Part shown: piece after piece, positions 7,877 to 16,788 of the stretch
How positions within the stretch are numbered: the stretch's first letter is position 1
Layout of the letters: the number at the start of each line of letters is the position of its first letter
Assembly (NCBI GenBank): GCA_022072145.1
Contig: JAJVIG010000030.1
Span: 1 to 64,000, forward strand
Direction of reading: 5' to 3'
DNA length: 64,000 nucleotides
DNA from: Pseudomonadales bacterium
GTDB lineage: Bacteria; Pseudomonadota; Gammaproteobacteria; Pseudomonadales; UBA5518
Made by a program: the position numbers and the translations under genes
The notes under the pieces: model-generated
What the model was told of the DNA's origin: nothing
Database searches by the model: none
The model's input: only the letters and a program-made list of their open reading frames with translations

Positions 7877-9575
7877 TGGACATTCCTGGCGACCGCCGGG
7901 GGGTGGCGCTTGCGAGCATCTCGCGGGCGTGCGCGGTGGTCTTGCGGGTGATCGTGCTCGCGCCGAGCATGCGTGCCAGCTCTTCCACGCGCTCCTCGGC
8001 GTCCAGCGGCTGCAGTTCGGCGGCGGTGGACTCGCCGTCGCTGTGCTTGAGCGCGCGCAGGTGCTGCTCGCCGCGCGCGGCCACCTGCGGCAGATGCGTC
8101 ACGCAGACCACCTGGATCCGTTCGCCGAGCGTCTGCAGCAGCTTGCCGACCGCATCAGCGGTGGCGCCGCCGATCCCCACGTCCACCTCGTCGAAGATCA
8201 CGGTCGGTGTCGTCGCGCGGCTCGCGATGATCACCTGGATCGCAAGGCTGATGCGCGACAGCTCGCCGCCGGAGGCCACGCGCGACAGCGCGTCCGGTGC
8301 GGCGCCGGGGTTCGTCGCGACCAGGAACTCGATCTGCTCGGCGCCGCCCGGCGCCGGGTCCGGATCCGCCAGCGGCCGGAGCACGACGCTGAAGCGGCAG
8401 CTTTCCATGCCGAGGAATGCGAGCTGCTCGCGCACCTGCACCGCGATGCGCCCGGCGGTGGCCTCGCGCGCTGCGCCGAGCTCGGCGGCCAGCGTGTTCC
8501 ACGCCGTGCGCAGTGCGCGCTCGCGCTCCTCGAGCTGCATGATGCGCGCGTCGGATCCGTCCAGCCCCTCGGCTTCCTGGCGCAGCGTCTCGCGCAGTGC
8601 CGGCAGCGCGGCGGCGGGCACGCGGTGCTTGCGCGAGGCGGTGTAGATCGCCGACAGGCGTGTCTCCACGTCGGCAAGGCGCTCTGGATTGACCTCTACG
8701 CGATCCGCCAGCGACTGCAGCTCGCGTCGTGCCTCGTCCACCTGGATGTGCGCCGAATCGAGCAACTGGTGCGCGTTGTGCGCCTGCTCGCCGAGCCCGT
8801 CGAGCTCGCGCATCGCCGCGCAGGCGCGCCGCAGTCCGCTGAGCAGGCCGCCGTCGCTTTCACCGTCGCCCTCGCACAGCGCGAGCACGCCGGCCACCGC
8901 GCGCGTGAGCTCACCGGCGTTCGCCAGCAACTTCTGCTCCTGTTCGAGCGTCTCGCATTCGTTCGGTTCGAGCGCGAGTTCGTCGAGTTCGCCGAGCTGG
9001 TAGGCGAGCAGTTGCGCGCGGTCCTGGCGCTCGCGCGCACCTGCGCGCAACGCCTCGAGCTCGTCGCGGCAGGCGCGCCACGCGTCGCTCGCCTCCGCCA
9101 CGCGACGCAGCAGCGGCAACTGCTCGCCGTACTCGTCGAGCAGCCGTTGTTGCGAGGCACGCGCGAGCAGCGAGTGGTGCTCGTGCTGGCCGTGGATGTC
9201 GACCAGCCGGTCTCCCAAGTCCTTGATGTCCTGCAGCGTCGCGGGCCTCCCGTTGATCCAGGCGCGGCTGCGGCCGTCGCGCGTCACCACGCGGCGCAGC
9301 TGGCACTCGCCACCCTCGTCGAGCGCGCGTTCGACGAGCCACGCGGCCGCCTCGGGCGTATCGGCCAGATCGAAGCTCGCGGCCACTTCCAGCCGGTCCG
9401 CGCCGGCGCGGATCGCGCGCGAATCGGCGCGGTTGCCGAGTGCGAGCCCCAGCGCGTCGAGCACGATGGACTTGCCCGCACCGGTCTCGCCGGTGATCAC
9501 CGTGAGCCCCGGATCGAGTTCCAGCTCGAGCGCGGGGATCAGCGTGTAGTTGCGAATCGACAAATGGTTCAGCAT
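7872..9575 (-). CDS. recN: DNA repair protein RecN
   Basis: A 567-residue SMC-like ATPase involved in double-strand break repair. The Walker A motif GETGAGKS lies at about residues 29-36 with the N-terminal LNHLSIRNYTLIPALELEL. A long coiled-coil middle region follows. The C-terminal signature ASGGELSRISLAIQVI precedes Walker B VIFDEVDVGIGG and the CVTHLPQVAARGEQHL D-loop/H region. Length is typical. The TAG stop is part of a REP element. It is convergent with fur. Confidence 0.96.
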   Translation of the reverse strand: MLNHLSIRNYTLIPALELELDPGLTVITGETGAGKSIVLDALGLALGNRADSRAIRAGADRLEVAASFDLADTPEAAAWLVERALDEGGECQLRRVVTRDGRSRAWINGRPATLQDIKDLGDRLVDIHGQHEHHSLLARASQQRLLDEYGEQLPLLRRVAEASDAWRACRDELEALRAGARERQDRAQLLAYQLGELDELALEPNECETLEQEQKLLANAGELTRAVAGVLALCEGDGESDGGLLSGLRRACAAMRELDGLGEQAHNAHQLLDSAHIQVDEARRELQSLADRVEVNPERLADVETRLSAIYTASRKHRVPAAALPALRETLRQEAEGLDGSDARIMQLEERERALRTAWNTLAAELGAAREATAGRIAVQVREQLAFLGMESCRFSVVLRPLADPDPAPGGAEQIEFLVATNPGAAPDALSRVASGGELSRISLAIQVIIASRATTPTVIFDEVDVGIGGATADAVGKLLQTLGERIQVVCVTHLPQVAARGEQHLRALKHSDGESTAAELQPLDAEERVEELARMLGASTITRKTTAHAREMLASATPRRSPGMST

Positions 9576-9584
9576 CGCTCGCCC

Positions 9585-9648
9585 GTAGATCCGGGCTATG
9601 CCCGGACATGTGTACGACGGCGCCTGTTCGGCCAGAGGCCGAACCTAC
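9585..9648. repeat. REP pair between recN and the SDR gene
   Basis: A plus-strand REP (9585-9609, GTAG head, stem CCGGGC/GCCCGG, loop TAT) faces a minus-strand REP (9625-9648, stem TTCGGCC/GGCCGAA). The minus copy provides the TAG stop of the SDR gene at 9645-9647. Confidence 0.85.
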
Positions 9649-10577
9649 CGCAACATCTCCTTGAACTTGTCCCAGGCGCCGGGGTCGGCGTCGCGGTATT
9701 CGAATGCCGAATCCGGCACGCGCCACTGCGACATGTCCATGACCTGGTCCCAGTGATCGCGCACGTCCTCGACGGTGTCGTCCTTGCTGCCGCGGTAACC
9801 GTCGTTCACGCCGAGGAACGCGCGATACACGCGCCCGCCGCCGATCACCAGGATCTCGCCGCTGCACGGCGCCTCGTCGTGGCACAGGAGCGCCACCGCG
9901 GGCGCCACGCAATGCGGCGGGAAGTTGATCTTCTGCGACTGCGCGTAGGCCTCGCCGGCCGCGTGCGCCAGCCGCCCGTAGGCGATCGGCATGATCACGT
10001 TGACCTTGACGTTCCTGCCGGCCATCGCCGCGGCCACCGAGAGCCCGCGCGTCATGCCGATCACGGCCGCCTTGGTGCCCGGATAGCTGATCCCGGATCC
10101 CATCCCGAACACCGACCCGGAGGACACGTTCACGATGCGCCCGAAGTCCTGGTCGAGCATGCGCTGCCACACCGCGCGCGTCACGCGCATGGTGCCGCCG
10201 GCGGCCACCGACATGTCGAACTCGTAGTCCGCGTCGCTCAGCGCGGCGAGGCTGCCGCCGCGCACCACGCCGGCGTTGTTGATCAGGATGTCGATGCGGC
10301 CCCAGGCGTCGAGTGCCTGCGCAACGATCGCGTTCGCCCCGTCCGTGCTGCTCACCGAATCGCCGTTGGCGATCGCGGTGCCGCCGGCGGCGCGGATCTC
10401 CTCGACCACGGATTGTGCCATGCCGCCGCTTGCGCCTCGCCCACTGCCGTCGCAGCCCAGGTCGTTCACCAGCACGCGCGCTCCCCGGCACGCCAGCAGC
10501 AGCGCGTACTCGCGGCCCAACCCCCCGCCGGCGCCGGTGATCACGGCAACCCGGCCATCGAAGCGCATCTCGGACAT
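9645..10577 (-). CDS. Short-chain dehydrogenase/reductase, MFE-2 hydroxyacyl-CoA dehydrogenase-like
   Basis: A 310-residue NAD(P)-dependent oxidoreductase. The cofactor motif TGAGGGLG lies near residues 15-22, DILINNAG near 95-102, and the catalytic Ser-Tyr-Lys set is seen in NVSSGSVFG and YPGTK. The long loop after beta-2 (NDLGCDGSGRGASGG) resembles the dehydrogenase domain of peroxisomal multifunctional enzyme 2, suggesting a 3-hydroxyacyl-CoA or sterol-like substrate. The substrate is not determinable. It sits between recN and hrcA, where many relatives have no gene. The TAG stop derives from a REP. Confidence 0.88.
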   Translation of the reverse strand: MSEMRFDGRVAVITGAGGGLGREYALLLACRGARVLVNDLGCDGSGRGASGGMAQSVVEEIRAAGGTAIANGDSVSSTDGANAIVAQALDAWGRIDILINNAGVVRGGSLAALSDADYEFDMSVAAGGTMRVTRAVWQRMLDQDFGRIVNVSSGSVFGMGSGISYPGTKAAVIGMTRGLSVAAAMAGRNVKVNVIMPIAYGRLAHAAGEAYAQSQKINFPPHCVAPAVALLCHDEAPCSGEILVIGGGRVYRAFLGVNDGYRGSKDDTVEDVRDHWDQVMDMSQWRVPDSAFEYRDADPGAWDKFKEMLR

Positions 10578-10749
10578 CGGCAGCCTCCACCGAGTGATCG
10601 GCCCGCGAGCGAATGGCGTGGCCGCCGCGGAACATAACCGCGAACGGGTCCCGACGGAAGGGGGCTTGCAAGGGAGCCGGATCCCGACGGCGCGGTGCTA
10701 GAATCCGCCCGGATGCCCCCGGCGCGGCAGTGTGGAGGTGCCTGACGCG

Positions 10750-11790
10750 ATGAACGGCGTGTCGATTTCCGAACGGCAGCAGCTGCTGTTGCGCACCCTC
10801 GTGGGTCTGTACATCCGCGGCGGCCAGCCCGTGGGCTCGCGGACGCTGGTGCAGCACAGCGGCGTGTCGGTGAGCCCGGCCACAGTGCGCGCACTGATGG
10901 CCGACCTCGAAAGCCGCGGCTACGTCGCCACGCCGCACACCTCGGCGGGGCGCGTCCCGACCGCGAAGGGCTACCGCTTCTTCATCGACACGCTGATCAC
11001 GATGCAGCCGCTGCCTCCCGGCGAGATCGAGGCGCTGAAGACGCAGCTCGGCCCCGACAAGACCACGCAGGAGTTGCTCGCGGCGACCTCGAACCTGCTG
11101 TCGGTGATCACGCACCAGGCGGGCCTGGTCACCGTGCCGCGCCAGGACGAGGTCACGCTGCGCCACGTCGAGTTCCTGCCGCTCGCCGGCTCGCGTGTGC
11201 TGGTGATCCTGGTGCTGAACGAAAAGGAAGTGCAGAACCGCATCATCCACACCGAGCGCGAATACGAGGAACACGAACTGCGCGCCGCGGCGAATTTCGT
11301 CAACGCGCATTTCACGGGGCGTGGCCTCGACGCGATCCGCGACGATCTGCTGAGCACGCTGCACAAGACGCGCAAGAAGATCGACGGCCTGCTCGAGGCT
11401 GCGATGGACATCGCCAGCCGCGCGCTGGTCACCGAGGACAGGAAAAAGGACGCCGCTTACGTCGTCAGGGGGCAGTCGCACCTGCTCGACGCCGCATCGG
11501 CCGATAACATGAAGCGCCTGCGTGAACTGTTCGAGGCCTTCCAGCAGCAGAAGGACATCCTGCACCTGATGGAGCGCAGCGCGCGCGCCGACGGCGTGCA
11601 GATCTTCATCGGCGAGGAAGCCGGCTACGAGCCGCTGGTGGATTTCAGCCTGGTCACCGCGCCGTACCAGGACGGCGGCCGCACGGTCGGGGTGATCGGC
11701 GTGATCGGCCCCACGCGCATGGCCTACGACCGCGTGATCCCGGTCGTCGACGTCACCGCCCGCATGCTCACCGCCGCCCTCCGCGCGTAG
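10750..11790 (+). CDS. hrcA: Heat-inducible transcription repressor HrcA
   Basis: A 346-residue repressor of class I heat-shock genes. An N-terminal winged helix (SERQQLLLRTLVGLYIRGGQPVGSRTLVQHSGVSVSPATVRALMADLESRGYVATPHTSAGRVPTAKGYRFFID) is followed by the GAF-like HrcA domain ending in GVIGPTRMAYDRVIPVVDVTARML. The ATG at 10750 has GGAGGT 10 bp upstream. An in-frame GTG at 10732 overlaps that ribosome binding site. HrcA normally binds CIRCE; no CIRCE (TTAGCACTC-N9-GAGTGCTAA) is seen upstream of hrcA, grpE or dnaK here. The TAG stop is the head of a REP. Confidence 0.95.
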   Translation: MNGVSISERQQLLLRTLVGLYIRGGQPVGSRTLVQHSGVSVSPATVRALMADLESRGYVATPHTSAGRVPTAKGYRFFIDTLITMQPLPPGEIEALKTQLGPDKTTQELLAATSNLLSVITHQAGLVTVPRQDEVTLRHVEFLPLAGSRVLVILVLNEKEVQNRIIHTEREYEEHELRAAANFVNAHFTGRGLDAIRDDLLSTLHKTRKKIDGLLEAAMDIASRALVTEDRKKDAAYVVRGQSHLLDAASADNMKRLRELFEAFQQQKDILHLMERSARADGVQIFIGEEAGYEPLVDFSLVTAPYQDGGRTVGVIGVIGPTRMAYDRVIPVVDVTARMLTAALRA

Positions 11791-11903
11791 GTTCGGCCTG
11801 CGGCCGAACATGTCCCCGTAGGTTCGGCCTGTGGCCGAACATTACGAATGTCCGGGCACAGCCCGGACCTACGCGAACATGTCCGGGCACAGCCCGGACC
11901 TAC
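11787..11903. repeat. REP cluster (two plus, two minus) between hrcA and the SnoaL gene
   Basis: Plus copies lie at 11787-11810 and 11818-11841 (stem TTCGGCC type). Minus copies lie at 11849-11872 and 11880-11903 (stem CCGGGC type). The outermost copies on both sides supply the TAG stops of the two convergent genes, hrcA and the SnoaL-like gene. Confidence 0.9.
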
Positions 11904-12349
11904 GCTTCGTAATCGTCGGGCAGGTAGGTGGTGAACATCTGCCCCAGTTCGCCGCCCGCCTTGCGCGGCAGCCGGTACCAGGTGCGGATCACCAGTGACC
12001 CGTCCGGCTCGAAGCGGTACGTCTCGATGCTCGGCACCACCGTGGTCCTGCCCTCGGAGGTGATGATGTTGTGCAGCACCCACGCAACCTCGTTGCCGTT
12101 GACGAACAGCGTCTCCGGCGGCATGTGGAACTTCACGTGCGGCTGGAACAGATCCCACGAGTCGACGATGCAGTGCTGGAAGCCGTACTTCTCCGGGGTG
12201 CCCACCGGGTCGAGCATGCGCACGCAGTCGCTGGCCACCACGGTGCGGTAGTTGTCGATCCAGCCCTGGCGGTCGCCGGCCGTCCACAGCTTGTCGTAGT
12301 TGCGTGCCCAGTTCAGCAGTTCCTTCGTGGTCGGATTGGGCGGGGGCAT
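11900..12349 (-). CDS. SnoaL/NTF2-like fold protein
   Basis: A 149-residue protein: ELLNWARNYDKLWTAGDRQGWIDNYRTVVASDCVRMLDPVGTPEKYG is the helix-rich opening of SnoaL-like domains, followed by beta strands FLNGN-like (FVNGNEVAWVLHNIITSEGR) and TTVVPSIETYRFEPDGSLVIRTWYRLP. Such folds act as small-molecule isomerases, hydratases or binding proteins. The ligand is unknown. It lies 20 bp after the LLM oxidoreductase gene and is probably in the same operon. The TAG stop overlaps a REP. Confidence 0.78.
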   Translation of the reverse strand: MPPPNPTTKELLNWARNYDKLWTAGDRQGWIDNYRTVVASDCVRMLDPVGTPEKYGFQHCIVDSWDLFQPHVKFHMPPETLFVNGNEVAWVLHNIITSEGRTTVVPSIETYRFEPDGSLVIRTWYRLPRKAGGELGQMFTTYLPDDYEA

Positions 12350-12369
12350 GGGTGGTCCTCCGGTGGCTA

Positions 12370-13269
12370 TTACAGTTTCGCGATTACCTGGTCCGCGTAA
12401 CGCTTGATCGCCTCGATCTTCACTTCGAGCGGCGGCTGCTGCTGCATGATCGTGCCCACGCCCATCTCGGCGAGGATGCCGGGCATGCTCCACGGCGTGA
12501 CCTGCAGATCGGTGATGCCCATGTCTTCCAGGCGACGGATGTCGTCCAGCGTGTCGGCGTTCGGACAGTGCATCATGATGTCGAACGGTACGTTCTCGCG
12601 CCCGTATTCGCGACGATACCCGTTCAACTCGGCCAGGATGCCCGGCACGTCTTCCTTGTTGTGGATCACGCTGACCCAGCCGTCGCCGAGACGCGCGGCG
12701 CGCTTCAGCGCCGGCGTGGTCGTGCCGCCCACATAGATGGGAATCGGCTTCTTCGGCACCGGGGCCATGATCAGGCGGTCGAAATCGTAGTGCTTGCCGT
12801 GGAATTCCTGGAAGCCGCCCTGCATGAGCAGGCGGACGATCTGGATCGCCTCGTCCTGGCGCGCGCCGCGCGTCTTCATGTCCTGCCCGAGCCACTTGAA
12901 TTCCTCGGGCATCCACGCCAGCCCCACGCCAACGGCGAGCCGGTCGTTGGCGACGGCCGCCACCGAGAACAGGTTCTTCGCCTCCAGCAGCGGCTGGCGG
13001 ATCGCGAGCCGCAATACCGACGGCAGGAAGCGCACGCGCCGCGTGACGGCGGCCATGTTCGTGATCGCGATCCACGGATCGAGCACTTCCACGTCGAGCG
13101 GCCAGAAACGCGAGCCGTCCGGCGTGTACGGATACGGAACGGAGACCTTCTCGGGGAAGAACGGGGCGTCGGCCACCTGGATGCTGTCCCAGCCCCAGGC
13201 GTCGGCCGTGCGCGCGAGTTCCTGATGCTCCGACGGGGGGACCATGAAAATGTGAAAACCGAACCGCAT
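12370..13269 (-). CDS. LLM-class flavin/F420-dependent oxidoreductase
   Basis: A 299-residue luciferase-like TIM barrel: MRFGFHIFMVPPSEHQELARTADAWGWDSIQVADAPFFPE at the N-terminus, then VLRLAIRQPLLEAKNLFSVAAVANDRLAVGVGLAWMPEEFKWLGQDMKTRGARQDEAI and PIYVGGTTTPALKRAARLGDGWV. These are hallmarks of the TIGR03619-like F420-dependent branch, though FMN use cannot be excluded. It is followed by a SnoaL-like gene, which suggests a small catabolic or modification step on a shared substrate. No F420 synthesis genes are in the window. Confidence 0.86.
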   Translation of the reverse strand: MRFGFHIFMVPPSEHQELARTADAWGWDSIQVADAPFFPEKVSVPYPYTPDGSRFWPLDVEVLDPWIAITNMAAVTRRVRFLPSVLRLAIRQPLLEAKNLFSVAAVANDRLAVGVGLAWMPEEFKWLGQDMKTRGARQDEAIQIVRLLMQGGFQEFHGKHYDFDRLIMAPVPKKPIPIYVGGTTTPALKRAARLGDGWVSVIHNKEDVPGILAELNGYRREYGRENVPFDIMMHCPNADTLDDIRRLEDMGITDLQVTPWSMPGILAEMGVGTIMQQQPPLEVKIEAIKRYADQVIAKL

Positions 13270-13384
13270 GACGCCTCTCCTCTTCTTCTAGTGATGATGC
13301 CGTATGGTAAGGACAAATGACCGGTTGTGCAGCGCCCCGGCACCCGGGCGGTGCCTCGCATCCGGCCACACCCGTGGCCGGATC

Positions 13385-13503
13385 CGGTGGTTCCGCGCGT
13401 GGCCGAACAAACAACGTCCGCGTAGGTTCGGCCTGTGGCCGAACAAATCATGTCCGGGCACAGCCCGGACGGGCGAACGAACGATGTCCGGGCACAGCCC
13501 GGG
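13385..13503. repeat. REP cluster in the 407-bp gap upstream of the ECF sigma gene
   Basis: One complete plus copy (13422-13445, GTAG head, TTCGGCC stem). Two minus copies of the CCGGGC type (about 13451-13470 and 13485-13502) have lost the CTAC head, and a degenerate copy lies at about 13390-13409. The rest of 13,270-13,676 holds no recognised gene. Confidence 0.8.
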
Positions 13504-13676
13504 TCGCCTGGCCAGTGTCGCAGCGAATGCGGATGGCGAAACATCCGTTGGGATGAAAAAACCGGGAGTCCGCTCGACACCGGCCGAATGTAGCACCGGA
13601 AAGTCGAATGCCGCGTCCGGCACATGCCCGCCGTGTGCTACGGTTGACGCGGTAGGCATCGGGCAAAGGCCGCAGC

Positions 13677-14309
13677 ATGGATCAGGACACCTCGGCGCAC
13701 CCGCCCGCGGCGCACCCGCACGCAGCGCCGCCCGCCGCGCCGTGGGGCGAGGCCTTCGTGGCGGAGTTGCGCCGCCAGATGCTGCGCTTTGCCACCCTGC
13801 AGCTGTCCGACGCGCACGCCGCCGAGGACGCGGTGCAGGAGGCCCTGATCGGTGCGCTGCAAAACGGGGCGTCCTTCGGCGGTCGGTCGGCGTTCAGGAC
13901 CTGGGTGTTCGCGATCCTCCGGCACAAGATCGCCGACGAGCTGCGCCACCGCCAGCGCGTGGTCGAGGCCAGCCAGTTGCTGCAGGAGGGCGAGGAGGAC
14001 GCGATGCTCGAGCTGTTCGACAGCCGGGGCCACTGGCTTGCCGACGAGCGCCCGCGGCGCTGGGCGGACCCGGAGGCCTCGCTGCAGGATGCGCAGTTCT
14101 GGCGCGTGTTCGGTGCCTGCCTCGAGCACCTGCCGGCGCGTCAGGCGCGGGTGTTCATGATGCGCGAGTTCGTCGGCCTGGAAACGCCGGAGATCTGCGC
14201 CGCCGCGGGGCTGACGGTGAGCAACCTCAACGTGATGCTGCATCGCGCCCGCCTGCGCCTGCGCGAGTGCCTGGAAAACCGCTGGTTCCTGGAGGGCAGG
14301 GCATGCTGA
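13677..14309 (+). CDS. ECF-type RNA polymerase sigma factor
   Basis: A 210-residue sigma factor. Region 2 lies at about 28-100 (ELRRQMLRFATLQLSDAHAAEDAVQEALIGALQN, then FRTWVFAILRHKIADELRHRQR). Region 4 is near the C-terminus (LEHLPARQARVFMMREFVGLETPEICAAAGLTVSNLNVMLHRARLRLRECLE). The first 25 residues are Ala/Pro/His-rich and non-conserved. It overlaps the downstream zinc-finger anti-sigma gene by 7 bp and converges on the bufferin operon, the neighbourhood typical of this sigma group. Control by metal or redox stress is inferred. Confidence 0.92.
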   Translation: MDQDTSAHPPAAHPHAAPPAAPWGEAFVAELRRQMLRFATLQLSDAHAAEDAVQEALIGALQNGASFGGRSAFRTWVFAILRHKIADELRHRQRVVEASQLLQEGEEDAMLELFDSRGHWLADERPRRWADPEASLQDAQFWRVFGACLEHLPARQARVFMMREFVGLETPEICAAAGLTVSNLNVMLHRARLRLRECLENRWFLEGRAC

Positions 14310-14527
14310 ACTGTCACGATGCCACCCGCCTCGTGTCCGAGGCCGAGGACCGCCAACTGTCGCTGAAGGAACGGGCGTCGTTGCGGCTGCACGTGGTGAT
14401 GTGTTCCGGCTGTCGCCACTTCCAGGCCAACATCAGGTTCCTGCGGACGATCATGCGTGCCTGCGTGCGCGGAGACGACGAGCGCAGCCGGACGCCGCCG
14501 CCCGGTCCGGATACCGGCGCGGACTGA
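14303..14527 (+). CDS. Small zf-HC2-type anti-sigma factor
   Basis: A 74-residue protein with LRLHVVMCSGCRHF, the H-x3-C-x2-C zinc motif of zf-HC2/ZAS anti-sigma proteins, and an upstream Cys-His (NCHDATRL). There is no transmembrane segment, so it would be a soluble anti-sigma factor. It overlaps the sigma gene start-to-stop, implying paired expression. Confidence 0.82.
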   Translation: MLNCHDATRLVSEAEDRQLSLKERASLRLHVVMCSGCRHFQANIRFLRTIMRACVRGDDERSRTPPPGPDTGAD

Positions 14528-14543
14528 TCGATCCGCTGTTGCC

Positions 14544-15092
14544 TCACGCCATCGGCGCGTGACGTGCGCACCCGGCGCAGGCGGTTCGCGTGTTCGCGTG
14601 ACGTGCGCGCCCGGCGCAGGCGCTGCGGGTGACTGTGTGTCGCGTGCGCTCCGCCCAGGCAGTGCGCGCTATCGCATGATCGATCGACACCCGCCCCGGA
14701 CCATACGCCATCAGGTAGAGCAGCACCGCCGCCCAGGTGCCGTGCGTGGCGTAGGCATCCGGGTACACGAACACCTGGATCACGGCCGTCATCACCAGCA
14801 GCGCCAGTGCCGATGCGCGGGTCGCCAGCCCGGCCAGCAGCAGCACCGGAAACAGATGCTCCGCACCGGCCGCCAGCGGCGCGGCGATCTCCGGCGGGAC
14901 CAGCGGCAGCCGGTATTCCTCGCGGAACAGCGCCACGGCCATGTCCGTCAGCCGCGGCCAGCCCGGCTCGAACGTTCCCGCGACGAGGTCGACGGCAAAA
15001 CCCTCCACCTTGGTCTGGCCGGATTTCCAGAACACCGCGGCGATCGAGAATCGCGCGAGCGTGGCGATCAGGTCGTGCGCGACGGGGTTCAT
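14544..15092 (-). CDS. DoxX family membrane protein of the bufferin operon
   Basis: A 182-residue integral membrane protein. Four hydrophobic segments are visible: LIATLARFSIAAVFWKSG, IAAPLAAGAEHLFPVLLLAGL, LALLVMTAVIQVFVYP, and WAAVLLYLMAYGPG, as in DoxX/DoxD. The start overlaps the DUF2063 stop (ATGA). The C-terminal 40 residues are an Arg/Ala/Cys-rich tail formed by three 13-residue repeats, encoded by a 39-bp DNA repeat (14557-14670), and are not part of the DoxX fold. DoxX proteins in these operons are thought to support redox or metal handling at the membrane. Confidence 0.85.
   Translation of the reverse strand: MNPVAHDLIATLARFSIAAVFWKSGQTKVEGFAVDLVAGTFEPGWPRLTDMAVALFREEYRLPLVPPEIAAPLAAGAEHLFPVLLLAGLATRASALALLVMTAVIQVFVYPDAYATHGTWAAVLLYLMAYGPGRVSIDHAIARTAWAERTRHTVTRSACAGRARHANTRTACAGCARHAPMA
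14557..14670. repeat. 39-bp imperfect tandem repeat within the doxX 3' end
   Basis: GCGTGACGTGCGC begins units at 14557 and 14596, with a more diverged third unit near 14639. The three units encode the 13-residue repeats in the C-terminal tail of the DoxX protein. Confidence 0.7.
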
Positions 15093-15844
15093 GGGCGGAT
15101 CTCCCGGAAGGCCTGGTAACGGATCAATACGGCGAGCGCCTGCATCAGGTCGAAACCGGTGTCCGCGTCGGCACCGGCCTGCGCTGCTTCGCCCAGTGGT
15201 GCGCCCCGCTGCAGCGCGCACACCAGCGCGTGCGTGCCGGCGTCGATCGCCACCACGTGTACCAGCAGCGCCGGGCGCAACAGCAGCGCCGCTTCGGCGC
15301 GGTTCGGATCGGGCAGCGCGTCGATCCGCTCGGCCTGGTGCGCACCCCACAGCGACACGATCGCGTAGTCCGAGGCGAGCGTGCGCACCGAAGGGTGCAG
15401 TGCCACGCGCAGTGCGGGGAGCAGTTCGGGTGCCGCGAGCGCCGGGGCGAGCGCCGCCGGTGCCAGCGGCGTGGCGTCGGCGGCGTGGAAGGACTGCACG
15501 TACGCCCACTCGAGCCGCGCCACGTCGGACAGGTAGGGCACGCTGGCCGCGGGCGCGAAGCCGGCGATGAACGCCGCGAAACCCTCCCCGTACTGCGCCA
15601 GCACCGGCGAGCGTGGCGGGTGATCGACGAGCCACTCGTGCGCCATGGCGCGGAAGAACGTCGCCCCGACCAGGCGTTGCACCACCGGGTACGCATCGGT
15701 CAGCGCATCGGTCAGCGAGGCGACGACGTTGTTGCGGTAGACCGCGAAGCGCAGGTCCACGCGCGAACCGTTCCAGGCGACCAGTCCGTCCGGCACGGGG
15801 CGCGCGGCGTCGAGCAGGGCGTGCGCGAACGCGGACTGGTTCAT
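15089..15844 (-). CDS. bufC: DUF2063 protein, BufC-like partner of the MNIO enzyme
   Basis: A 251-residue protein. Its N-terminal half matches DUF2063 ([88 protein letters not shown]). Proteins of this family bind the peptide substrate and pair with DUF692/MNIO enzymes in bufferin maturation. It overlaps the upstream MNIO gene and the downstream doxX gene by 4 bp each, a tight operon. Confidence 0.87.
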   Translation of the reverse strand: MNQSAFAHALLDAARPVPDGLVAWNGSRVDLRFAVYRNNVVASLTDALTDAYPVVQRLVGATFFRAMAHEWLVDHPPRSPVLAQYGEGFAAFIAGFAPAASVPYLSDVARLEWAYVQSFHAADATPLAPAALAPALAAPELLPALRVALHPSVRTLASDYAIVSLWGAHQAERIDALPDPNRAEAALLLRPALLVHVVAIDAGTHALVCALQRGAPLGEAAQAGADADTGFDLMQALAVLIRYQAFREIRP

Positions 15845-16749
15845 GCGACGTGCTCCTCGTGCCACGCCGTCGGCGCGACTGCCCGCAGCACGGCCTCGGC
15901 GCGTCTGGCCTCGGCCAGTAGTGTGGTCCACGGCGGCACGTTGCCGTCCCATTCGATCAGCGTCGGTTGCGCGCCGGTCAGTTCGAGCGCCTGTGCGTAG
16001 AGCGTCCAGACCGCATCGGCGACCGCGCGGTCGTGGCTGTCGATCAGCAAGGGGTCGCCCGCCGCGTCGTGCTCGCACGCGTGCCCGGCCAGATGGATCT
16101 CGCCGACCGCATCGAGCGGCAGCGCGGCGAGGCAGGCGTAGGGGTCGTGGCCGTGGTTGGTGCACGACACGAACACGTTGTTCACGTCGAGCAGCAGCCC
16201 GCAGCCGGTGCGCCGCACGACCTCGGTGATGAACTCGGGCTCGCCGTACGTCGATTCGCTGAACTCGAGGTAGGTCGCGGGATTCTCGAGCAGCATCCGG
16301 CGTCCCAGCCGGTCCTGCACCTCGTCGATGTGGGTGCAGACGCGGCGCAGCGTCGCGCCGGTGTAGGGCAGTGGCAGCAGGTCGTTCAGGAACGTGCCGG
16401 CGTGGGTCGACCACGCCAGGTGCTCGGAGAATTGTTGCGGCCGGTAGCGGGCCAACAACGCCGCCAGCGCGTCGAGGTGGGCGCGATCGAGCGGCCCTTC
16501 GGCGCCGATCGACAGCCCCACGCCGTGCACCGACAGCGCGTGGCGCTCGCGGATGCGGCCCAGGTAGTGATGGAACGGGCCGCCGGCGACCAGGTAGTTC
16601 TCGGCGTGCACCTCGAAGAAGCCGAGATCCGGCGCACGCGCCAGGATCCCGGTGAAATGTTCTGGTTTCAGCCCCACTCCGGCGCGTCGCGGCAGCTCGT
16701 CGGCCGCCGCCGTGTGGTCGATCGATCGCGGCGATGTCTGCACACGCAT
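15841..16749 (-). CDS. bufB: MNIO (DUF692) multinuclear iron peptide-modifying enzyme, BufB-like
   Basis: A 302-residue TIM-barrel enzyme of the multinuclear non-heme iron oxidase family. Metal-site motifs are visible in order: [68 protein letters not shown], and LIDSHDRAV. In bufferin systems this enzyme converts cysteines of the DUF2282 precursor to thiooxazoles. The ATG at 16749 has GAGGAG 7 bp upstream and is preferred over 16767. It follows bufA on the same strand. Confidence 0.92.
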   Translation of the reverse strand: MRVQTSPRSIDHTAAADELPRRAGVGLKPEHFTGILARAPDLGFFEVHAENYLVAGGPFHHYLGRIRERHALSVHGVGLSIGAEGPLDRAHLDALAALLARYRPQQFSEHLAWSTHAGTFLNDLLPLPYTGATLRRVCTHIDEVQDRLGRRMLLENPATYLEFSESTYGEPEFITEVVRRTGCGLLLDVNNVFVSCTNHGHDPYACLAALPLDAVGEIHLAGHACEHDAAGDPLLIDSHDRAVADAVWTLYAQALELTGAQPTLIEWDGNVPPWTTLLAEARRAEAVLRAVAPTAWHEEHVA

Positions 16750-16788
16750 GGCGCTTCTCCTCGTCACGGCGGCCGGAGGGGGCTGCGA

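Noticed and set aside
7299-10637. Very long open frame (over 1,100 codons) on the plus strand
   Set aside because: It is the complement of recN and the SDR gene in high-GC DNA, with His/Arg/Gln-rich low-complexity translation and no domain.
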